DNA of 64,000 nucleotides from Candidatus Syntrophopropionicum ammoniitolerans (GTDB taxonomy: Bacteria > Bacillota > Desulfotomaculia > Desulfotomaculales > Pelotomaculaceae): contig JABMJD010000008.1 in assembly GCA_013201395.1 (NCBI GenBank), forward strand, positions 1-64,000. Direction: 5' to 3'. Shown here piece by piece: positions 1-7,262 of the stretch. A program made the position numbers and the translations under genes. Position 1 is the stretch's first letter. Each line of letters begins with the position of its first letter. The notes under the pieces were generated by a model. That model did not search any database, was not told the origin of the DNA, and saw nothing but the letters and a program-made list of their open reading frames with translations.

Positions 1-55
1 CGCACGCTGGGATCTGTACGGGGGGTGCCGGGTAACCGGTATTCCTACCGTGACT
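1..55 (+). ncRNA. Probable 3' end (domain V 3' strand + domain VI) of a group II intron, truncated by window edge
   Basis: cgcacgctgggatctg resembles a DV 3' strand; followed by hairpin TACGGGG-GTGCCGG-GTAA-CCGGTAT-TCCTACCGTG, with an unpaired A in CCTACCG about 8 nt before a terminal GAC, as expected for a DVI branch point. Confidence 0.5.
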
Positions 56-251
56 GTTGTGTTGTAATAGAGAACGGCAACAAGCCTGAGGACGGTGTTG
101 AACGTGAATTAGCAGGCTGAATGAAGTCCATTACCGGTAAAAACAAGAAAAAGGGAGCTGTTTTACACCATGTTATCTATGGGTGAGAAAGCGCACCTAT
201 TAGTATCCACCATGTGCTCCAGTGTGGAGAAAAAATGAAAGCCATTTTCCC

Positions 252-440
252 CAAGGGCAGGCAAGGGTTAGGTTCTGGGAACGGCGAAGCACGAAGACAC
301 CTGGACACCTCCCCCCGCCCCGACCACCAAATAATGAAGTCAACTAAGCCCTTCGGGTAGCCAAAACTAAACTACCCGAAGGGCCCAGCTCCTGCCACAA
401 GCCGTAATCCCGGCAGGTGAGATTATATTCTCGGCACCAG
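252..440. repeat. Long dispersed repeat, copy 1 (partner ~4164-4352)
   Basis: Shared strings: gggttaggttctgggaacggcgaagca / gggttgggcttttgggaacagcaaagca; gggtagccaaaact...ctacccgaaggg; agctcctgccacaa..cgtaatcccggcag / agctcctgccacaaacagtaatcccagcag. Confidence 0.75.
348..384. repeat. Perfect 13-bp inverted repeat (GCCCTTCGGGTAG / CTACCCGAAGGGC)
   Basis: Direct reading; the same hairpin is preserved in imperfect form at 4258-4292 in the second repeat copy. Confidence 0.8.
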
Positions 441-511
441 TTAAAGCTGGTGGGCCGGGAGAGCATAGGCCAACAATAGGGTATATTGCAACTACTCCGT
501 TAGTTATCAGC

Positions 512-544
512 ATAAAAAAGAGCCGGGGAATTTTTCCCCGGCTC
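512..544 (-). terminator. Rho-independent terminator downstream of the LAGLIDADG gene
   Basis: GAGCCGGGGAA/TTCCCCGGCTC hairpin; A-run on + strand (U-run on minus transcript). Confidence 0.8.
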
Positions 545-670
545 CTCACTATCTGATAAAAATGAATCAGGTGAAGATGGTTCTTGATTTAAATCAGTCT
601 ATCAGGTGCGTGATGATTATGGGTAAGTATGGAAAATGGGTTCGGGGGTAGTATTTAGATAAAGGGTGTC

Positions 671-1878
671 TTAATCTGAATTTATCATTTCCTTTTGTTT
701 AGAATATATCGCGAAGTAACTCCGATCATAACCCGCGTTCAACAGGTGCCTGTGTATTTCATAGGGCTTTTGGTTATTGATGATGCCATATTCTACAATT
801 TTTAATTCATGATTGGACCAATATTTTTTTGGTTGAGCAGGAACTAAATTGACATTATGCTTTCTTGACAATTCCTTTACATGCCTGTTTAAATCGTATT
901 TTTTCCAAAAGGATACAGCATTTACCTGGGATAAGTAAGGTTTAATCATTCGGCTAACTAATTTAATCTGTTTCATTCCTAATATTGTTAGTCTTAAACC
1001 GTATTCACTTGGTAATGAGGTGGTGGATAGTTGCAACCCGGTAGTTTCCTCTATAATTTGTTTTAAATTGCAGCAGGATTCCTCGGAAAATCCCTGACTA
1101 TAGATAATATACGTAAAATTTACTGTTTTCCCCCTGGTAAACGCCGCTAATGTCCCATCGTCACCGATAAGTATGGCCAGAGCTAACCAGGGGTTGCTCG
1201 CAAAGGTCTCCCGGCACTTTTGTTTAATAATGGAACCTATGTGTTTTTCTCGTTTTTTCCGTGGATCGCCATCTTTATGCCTTGCACTTGCTTTTTTATA
1301 AAAATGACCTTCCAATTCAGAAAAAAAAGGTTTGGATTGGGAAACCATTGAGCAGGTGCTGTCCTTGTATTGTCGAATTTTAAAATATGGTTCAGGAGGC
1401 AGAAAGGTAGCCTTGAATTTTAACCAATCATATTGTTGCATACTGTGATGGTCACGAAATACAGCATATCCTCTTTTAACGGGGCTTAACTCGCCGTCCC
1501 CCAAGATGCTGGCCAGTAAAATAATTTTCGCTTGCGGATAACCGGATAGGGTTATTATGAAATTATGGTGCCTGGCGTTATAATATGCTTGTAAACCTGC
1601 CCTGGTCTTTTCCCATCCTTGTTTTAACCCTTGAGGGGATTTTTTTATTTTGAGCCGGCGGTTAATATCCGCTAATTGATCGTAGCTGACAAATAAACCA
1701 AATTCATCGGTCAGTATATTTATTGACTGTTGGTTGGTAAACTGTTTGGCTTGATAATCTGCTTAACATAGTGGCGGCTAATAGCAATTTCATTCCCTAC
1801 AATGGTGTTGTTTTTGTTATTCCTGGCCGGACTGGGGAGTCGGCTTGTTTTCCTAATTTCTGTATCCCCCGTCACCAT
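671..1878 (-). pseudogene. LAGLIDADG homing-endonuclease-like protein with N-terminal HTH and C-terminal SANT/Myb-like segment; apparent frameshift near 1741-1765
   Basis: The listed ORF (671-1504) starts at an internal TTG. In-frame upstream sequence reads ..SGYPQAKIILLASILGDGELSPVKRG (LAGLIDADG motif 1) and second motif is LALAILIGDDGTL. Another frame from ATG 1878 gives MVTGDTEIRKTSRLPSPARNNKNNTIVGNEIAISRHYVKQIIK (HTH-like) and ends at a stop shortly after. C-terminus WSNHELKIVEYGIINNQKPYEIHRHLLNAGYDRSYFAIYSKQKE is SANT-like. Confidence 0.65.
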
Positions 1879-1907
1879 TTTTTGATATAATTAGTCCACA
1901 AAGGGGG

Positions 1908-2831
1908 TTGGTGCCTTTGGGTGAATATGATCCAGTTATAAAGATTCTTGTTGAACGATACATAGACCAGATTGCTTCCTTTATCAGGGGCAGGCAGTTA
2001 TCTATAGAACAGATAGAAGACAAAGACAAAGAGGCTGTGGCCGTGAGGCGCACCTCCGACGTACTGGTCAAGGTATGTGAAGACGGCTATGAATACCTAA
2101 TGCTGGTTGAGTTTCAGACCAGGCCGGACAGAAAGATGGGCCGGCGGCTTTTGGAATACACGGTCATGCATCACCGGCGGCATGGAAAACCAGTTTACCC
2201 GGTAGTCATTAACCTTACAGGTGGCAGCCGGCAGGATGAACAATATATAATGGAATGCATTGATCTGACAGTGGTGGATTTTAACTACCGCCAGATCAAC
2301 CTGCGGGACATAGCCGGCAGGAATCTGCTTTACCGGGGACCGGTAGGACTGCTGCCCCTGGTGCCGCTGATGCGGCAGGAGGAACCACCGGAGGCGGTGC
2401 TTGAGAAATGTGCGGCACGTATCGGGCAAGAGGTTGAGGTAGAAAAAGATAGGGATGTCCTGTATGTTGCCCTCGCGGCGTTATCATCTTTAAAGCTTCA
2501 TAAGGATTTGATTCTAAAAATTCTGGAGGTGAGCAAATTGGAAAACTTACCGTTATTTGACGGCATCCGAGAAGAATGGGAAGCCCGAGGAGAGGCCAGA
2601 GGAGAAGCCAGAGGAGAAGCCAGAGGAGAGGCCAGGGGAAGGGTTGAAGGGCAGCTGGAAACACTTTTGGATCTACTGGAAGCTAAATTTGGAAAGGTGC
2701 CTCACGGGCTAAAAGAACATTTAAAATCTTTAAAGGACAGAGAACAGATTAGAAAGGCTACTCATAAGGTCATAAGCGCGGAAACAATTGATGAATATAT
2801 GGTGGAAATTCAGGTTAAGGATGGTTCTTGA
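1908..2831 (+). CDS. Rpn family recombination-promoting nuclease/putative transposase (PD-(D/E)XK superfamily)
   Basis: DVLVKVCEDGYEYLMLVEFQTRPDRKMGRRLLEYTVMHHRRHGKPVYPVVINLTGG resembles Rpn/YhgA-like core; C-terminal EARG repeats. Confidence 0.75.
   Translation: MVPLGEYDPVIKILVERYIDQIASFIRGRQLSIEQIEDKDKEAVAVRRTSDVLVKVCEDGYEYLMLVEFQTRPDRKMGRRLLEYTVMHHRRHGKPVYPVVINLTGGSRQDEQYIMECIDLTVVDFNYRQINLRDIAGRNLLYRGPVGLLPLVPLMRQEEPPEAVLEKCAARIGQEVEVEKDRDVLYVALAALSSLKLHKDLILKILEVSKLENLPLFDGIREEWEARGEARGEARGEARGEARGRVEGQLETLLDLLEAKFGKVPHGLKEHLKSLKDREQIRKATHKVISAETIDEYMVEIQVKDGS
2578..2640 (+). repeat. In-frame ~12-bp tandem repeat encoding (EARG)n within the Rpn gene
   Basis: gaagcccgaggagaggccagaggagaagccagaggagaagccagaggagaggccagg. 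Confidence 0.9.
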
Positions 2832-2889
2832 ACAGAACACTTGAATTAGCCGACCGGATGTGGGGTAATGCTGGCAAAAACCAGGGGCT

Positions 2890-3225
2890 GTGGCAGCGAC
2901 ATTTCCACCCGGGAATATATGCGGTGCATGTTATGATACCTTGTCCTATGGAGATAAGAATGACTGTCGAATAATTAAAAGCTGTATAGAAGATGCAAAT
3001 AGTTGTGCTTTCTTTCTGACAACCAATAAAAGAGATTTTATATATAATAGCAAAAAGAGGGGATTAAAACGGTTTACACAAGAGGCGTTTAGGGTAAACT
3101 TATTTATTGGTGAACTAACAGAAGATTGTCTTGATGAAATCCAAAGGGCTATAAAGGAGGCACCCTGCTTGGATTCTACCCGAGAGCCTGTACAATACGT
3201 TGACTATGGCTGGTCAACGAGGTAG
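2890..3225 (+). pseudogene. C-terminal half of a PIN-like domain protein (N-terminus missing)
   Basis: DCRIIKSCIEDANSCAFFLTTNKRDFI resembles the distal PIN motif; the ORF begins inside a repeated segment and lacks the N-terminal acidic motif. Confidence 0.4.
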
Positions 3226-3608
3226 GGATTAATAACAGCGAGCCCCTCAATATATTTGAAATGTTTCGTGTTCAGTGTAAATAGAACAGCTTCGTTAGTT
3301 GAAGCCGTTGCTGCGATTATTGCGTCCATGGGCTCTAACCCGTGTGAAGCGCGATATCTTGCCAGGTACCTTCCAGCAACAGTAGCTATTCGTTCGTCCA
3401 CAGGAACATGTTCAAACATTTCAATCAGCGTCTTTATTATTTTAAAGCGTTTTTCTGTCATTCTCGGCGCTGCCATTAGTTCCAGTATGGTGATTGTTGA
3501 TATTAAGCCCTCGAAACTGCCGTTTTCGACCTCTTCTAATAAACTGGTTGCCTGGGGTATATTGCGTAGGTGGTCAATGATTACATTGGTATCGCTAACA
3601 ATTTTCAA
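3204..3608 (-). CDS. vapC: PIN-domain toxin, VapC family
   Basis: MKIVSDTNVIIDHL N-terminus, ITILELMA, EPMDAIIAATA, LFTLNTKHF: PIN-domain acidic residue pattern. Confidence 0.88.
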   Translation of the reverse strand: MKIVSDTNVIIDHLRNIPQATSLLEEVENGSFEGLISTITILELMAAPRMTEKRFKIIKTLIEMFEHVPVDERIATVAGRYLARYRASHGLEPMDAIIAATASTNEAVLFTLNTKHFKYIEGLAVINPYLVDQP

Positions 3609-3867
3609 ATCTGTCTAGCCTCCTGCCGGAACCTTTGCGAATACCTTTTATGTATTCCAACCCGTCTATTTCCATATCCGACAGCAAACCTGCTGTTTGA
3701 GCCACCACACCCTTTTTGGCCCTATCCCGCCGGGTGAGCTTAAACACCAACCTGTTGCCGCCCTCAATGTCTGCTGAAAGAATATCCCCTTCCTTGATGT
3801 TTAATCTTTTTCTAATTTCGGGGGGAATTACCACCTGCCCCCTGGACAAAACAACAGTTTTATACAT
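3595..3867 (-). CDS. vapB: AbrB/MazE-fold antitoxin, VapB-like
   Basis: VVLSRGQVVIPPEIRKRLNIKEGDIL is the AbrB-type swapped-hairpin motif; overlaps vapC by 14 nt. Confidence 0.88.
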   Translation of the reverse strand: MYKTVVLSRGQVVIPPEIRKRLNIKEGDILSADIEGGNRLVFKLTRRDRAKKGVVAQTAGLLSDMEIDGLEYIKGIRKGSGRRLDRFENC

Positions 3868-4163
3868 TCTTACTTACCTTCCTTGTGTATCCTGTTTTAT
3901 TTACTATATCACTAAAACATCCCAATTTACCAGTAGTTTAGCATCTAGCAAAAAACCTTGCTTTTTTAGCTTTAATAAATTTTCTGTATTGGCTAAGGTT
4001 TGATGGTGGCTGGGCTTGGGAGCAGGTTTTATCCCATCTACCGGGACAATCATCATCTAATTAGCAAGCCCAGGTGGCTTTAAGTATCATAGGACTGCCT
4101 CTTTGGGGGGGAACGCCGGTGCTTGTGAGGAATGTGGCCAGGTCATTGTACACTACAACACAT

Positions 4164-4352
4164 TATTTCCCCAGGATAGGATAGGGTTGGGCTTTTGGGA
4201 ACAGCAAAGCAAGGAGATACCTCCTACACCGCCACCCACCAGATGATGATCCAATGAAGCCCCTTGGGTAGCCAAAACTACCCGAAGGGGCTAGCTCCTG
4301 CCACAAACAGTAATCCCAGCAGAACGGGGTTATAGCCTAGGTGCCAGTATGG
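4164..4352. repeat. Long dispersed repeat, copy 2 (partner 252-440)
   Basis: See copy 1. Confidence 0.75.
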
Positions 4353-4430
4353 GCCTGCTAGAGAGGCGGCAAAACAATCTGCGGGCAATACAGGGAAGCC
4401 TTATGGCTGCAGAAAATGATTTGCTTAACA

Positions 4431-4905
4431 TAGTGGCGGCTAATAGCAATTTCATCCCCTACAAAGGCGTTGTTTTTGTTATTCCCGGCCAGGCTGAGGG
4501 AGCCGGCTTATTTCCCTAATTTCTGTATCCCTTTTTACCAATTTTTGATATAATTAGTCCACTATCCATAGAACAAATAGAGGATAAAGACAAAGAGGCT
4601 GTGGCCGTAAGGCGCACCTCCGATGTACTGGTCAAGGTGCATGAGGACGGCTATGAATACTTGATGCTGGTTGAATTCCAGACCAGGCCGGACAGAAAGA
4701 TGGGCCGGCGGCTTTTGGAGTACACGGCCATGCATCACTGCCGGCATGGAAAACCAGTTTACCCGGTAGTCATTAACCTTACCGGTGGCAGCCGGCAGGA
4801 TGAACAATATATAATGGAATGCATTGACCTGACAGTGGTGGATTTCAACTACCGCCAGATCAACCTGCGGGACATAGCAGGCAGGGACCTGCTTTACCGG
4901 GGGCC
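4431..4905 (+). pseudogene. Second, truncated copy of the Rpn locus (partner ~1761-2343), lacking both ends of the Rpn ORF
   Basis: Near-identical run from tgcttaacatagtggcggctaatagcaattt through ctttaccggggaccggt; translation AVRRTSDVLVKVHEDGYEYLMLVEFQTRPDRKMGRRLLEYTAMHHCRHGKPVYPVVINLTGGSRQDEQYIMECIDLTVVDFNYRQINLRDIAGRDLLYRGPV. Confidence 0.9.
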
Positions 4906-5038
4906 GGTGGCAAAGTTCAACATAAACCTGTTTAGGTAATACTATTTTTCCTGGAAACAGCTCAAATAAAATATCCTCTTTATTCACCCACAAAAAAGCA
5001 GACAGGCAATCTGCATCAAAAAATAGTTTACTAGTCAT
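4905..5038 (-). pseudogene. N-terminal fragment of a PIN-like protein, truncated by junction with the Rpn duplicate
   Basis: MTSKLFFDADCLSAFLWVNKEDILFELFPGKIVLPKQVYVELC, then sequence identical to antisense Rpn; ATG overlaps the stop of the upstream ImmA-like gene. Confidence 0.65.
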
Positions 5039-5430
5039 ATCTTTCTTTCTCTTCTGTATCAAGACCGTAAACAATATCGGCTCTAAAGCCATTTAATAAT
5101 AGTTCTTCATATTTACCAGTTGATACAAGTTCCCTGGCCTTTAATTCCTCAGCTAATCTAATATATTTGCCAAAGGTAGCATATTGCTTATCCTCTCGTG
5201 TGGGTGTGTATAGCGTATCATCATAGCCAAGCTTCCTTGCTGAAACTATTATGTCTGTTTTCATAGTATCAGCTTTCTCAGATTTTAAATAGCCATCATT
5301 TAACAATCTCCACAGCACAGCCTGCCTACTCATGCCAAAATGCTGTTCTATTCTTACAACATCCTCTATTTCAAGTTTTTGTTTTTCTTTTCCAAATTGT
5401 TTTCTTATAAAATAGGAGGCAACACAGAGG
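5031..5430 (-). pseudogene. C-terminal part of an ImmA/IrrE-type protein (metallopeptidase active-site region missing)
   Basis: EIEDVVRIEQHFGMSRQAVLWRLLNDGYL is typical of ImmA/IrrE C-terminal regions; no HExxH upstream; sequence changes near 5420-5440. Confidence 0.5.
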
Positions 5431-5548
5431 GACGGTCCTGTTGTGTTGCAATAGGGAATGGCAATACGGGGATCTACTATGATTGAAACCACTCATCCGG
5501 AAGGGAGTGAGACAGGGATGACCTTGGTACAGGCGTTCTCTGCCTGGA

Positions 5549-5827
5549 CTAAATAAATTCATCCAGTCGGTAACAGGGTTTCTTTTTTTCATTTTTAATA
5601 TAGCAGACCTTTAAATCCAGGGTGTATTGATTGTCCCCGAGAATCTTACCTGGTAGTTGGATAGTTATCTTTTCCTGCTCATCTTTACCGCAGGTTACTA
5701 TTTCTGTGGCAGCAATGGGTTTTTCTTCAATAGCCTTTGCTGTTTGGGGTGTTTTAGTACAGTAAAAGAAGGTGGCCATGAATAAACCGATGGAAAACAG
5801 CGCCAGGCCAATGTTTATAAGTTCCAC
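5549..5827 (-). CDS. Hypothetical protein with N-terminal transmembrane segment
   Basis: MELINIGLALFSIGLFMATFFYC hydrophobic N-terminus; isolated ORF. Confidence 0.4.
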   Translation of the reverse strand: MELINIGLALFSIGLFMATFFYCTKTPQTAKAIEEKPIAATEIVTCGKDEQEKITIQLPGKILGDNQYTLDLKVCYIKNEKKKPCYRLDEFI

Positions 5828-6113
5828 CCTGATACCTCCTCATTAATATCCTACCATTATCCTATGAGTATCCTGCCAGCACAAAACAACGGGTTTGGAC
5901 TAGCTTACCTTCTATGACACAACCAACCCCATGTATTGCAATGTTAGAAACGCCTGCTCACTAATCAAACCAATGATTATATTATACACCAATATGGAAA
6001 CATATGGCAAACGGTGATCTGTGGAAATGCTCCGGGAGTTACCCCTGTCTTGAATTAGCCGGCTGGATGTGGGATAATTTTGGCAAAGGCGTTGAAAAAA
6101 CATTTCCAAGAGG

Positions 6114-6362
6114 ATGATCATTATTATTAACCACAATGAAGATTATCTCAAACAAAAGCAAATATGGGTGGAACTACGGATGGCGGCCCTGGGGGAGATG
6201 GAGGCCAAACTGCTGGAGATGCGGTCTTTGGCCGCCTATGCGCGAGATAACTATATAAATCGGGATGTGGCCCAAAAGCTCACTACCCGCCTGGGTGTCT
6301 TGCAAGAGGAAATCAACATGCTTGATGAGCAGACCAGGGTGTTTTGGATGGATTGTCAGTAA
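6114..6362 (+). CDS. Hypothetical coiled-coil-like protein upstream of flagellar cluster
   Basis: 82-aa ORF with helical heptad character; no recognised family. Confidence 0.4.
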   Translation: MIIIINHNEDYLKQKQIWVELRMAALGEMEAKLLEMRSLAAYARDNYINRDVAQKLTTRLGVLQEEINMLDEQTRVFWMDCQ

Positions 6363-6454
6363 GTTAGGTATAATTCCAATTTGCACCATTAAAATAAAGA
6401 ACAAAAAGTATCAGCATCTATAGAGGAGCTTGACTTGAGTTTTATTGGGGGTGT

Positions 6455-6664
6455 TTGCAGGTGGACATAGCGGCGTTATCAATCATCAAGAACCATTTCC
6501 AACTGAAACAGGATGCAGGTATTGCCGTAATGAAAAAGGCTCTGGGAGAAGCAAAGCAAGGGGGCAATCTGGTTAATCAAATGCTGGCCAAGGCAAATGA
6601 AGGGCAGGCTGCCACGCAGGTCGGTATTCCTGGAGTAGGCACCAATATAGATGTGTATGTGTGA
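6455..6664 (+). CDS. YjfB-like putative motility protein
   Basis: MQVDIAALSIIKNHFQLKQDAGIAVMKKAL..GGNLVNQML resembles YjfB family; just upstream of fliD. Confidence 0.65.
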   Translation: MQVDIAALSIIKNHFQLKQDAGIAVMKKALGEAKQGGNLVNQMLAKANEGQAATQVGIPGVGTNIDVYV

Positions 6665-6913
6665 CTGCCGATGGTGGTAAAAGAATAAAAAGACCGAAGA
6701 AGACGGTGTTTATTGTGTCGTTTCCTAAGACATAGTAGCGCCGTTTTTTTTAATCAAATGGAGACGCCTCAGATATGCATACATGTCAGTTTTTTTCATC
6801 AGTGTGCTCCTGTGTCCGGCGTGAATTGCTACAACTGTCCTTGACTGGGGTTGGCCGGCTGAAGGCAGGTGTTCTAATAAGGCCGGGGGCATTTGTTCAC
6901 AGGCAAAAGAAAA

Positions 6914-7048
6914 ATCTGCTTACCAAGGTTGTGAAAAAACTGCTTACCATCTGGAGAAAATTCTGCTTACCGTACTGGGTCAAAAACTGCTTACCACGCC
7001 GATAAAAAAATCCTTACCGAAAATTGTGAAAAAAGTGCTTGACTTTTA
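6914..7048 (+). repeat. Array of six degenerate ~23-24 bp direct repeats, consensus aaaaa-n-ctgcttacc
   Basis: CTTACC/CTTGAC cores start at 6919, 6943, 6966, 6990, 7013 and 7038 (spacings 24, 23, 24, 23, 25), each preceded by an A-run. Confidence 0.85.
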
Positions 7049-7200
7049 CAAATAAGGCATGGAACTGTGGAATGTTTTTCTATGGCGCTTATTGTCTAGA
7101 GTAAAAAAGCATTGTTTGTACCTTGTACCTAACCGGAACAATACCAATTCAAGTTCAAGAACCGTCCCCGGCTTGAATTAAAAATATTTTGTCGGGGATG

Positions 7201-7227
7201 TAAAGAATTTGGCGTTTTAACCGATAG
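7201..7227 (+). promoter_or_regulatory. Candidate sigma-28 (SigD/FliA) promoter for fliD
   Basis: TAAA-N15-ACCGATAG versus consensus TAAA-N15-GCCGATAT; 36 bp before fliD. Confidence 0.6.
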
Positions 7228-7262
7228 GTAGATTAGGAGCTAAAAGGAAAGGGTGGTAGCAA

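Noticed and set aside
2296-2664. Minus ORF with WLLLWLLLW repeats (and similar ORF at 46255-46461)
   Set aside because: Antisense translation of the EARG repeat; not a membrane protein gene
4562-5092. 176-aa chimeric ORF as a novel PIN fusion protein
   Set aside because: Second half is antisense to duplicated Rpn sequence; best explained as a breakpoint artefact
6914-7048. CRISPR array
   Set aside because: Core repeats are only ~9-14 bp with short gaps, no 28-36 bp conserved repeat, no spacers of uniform length and no cas genes
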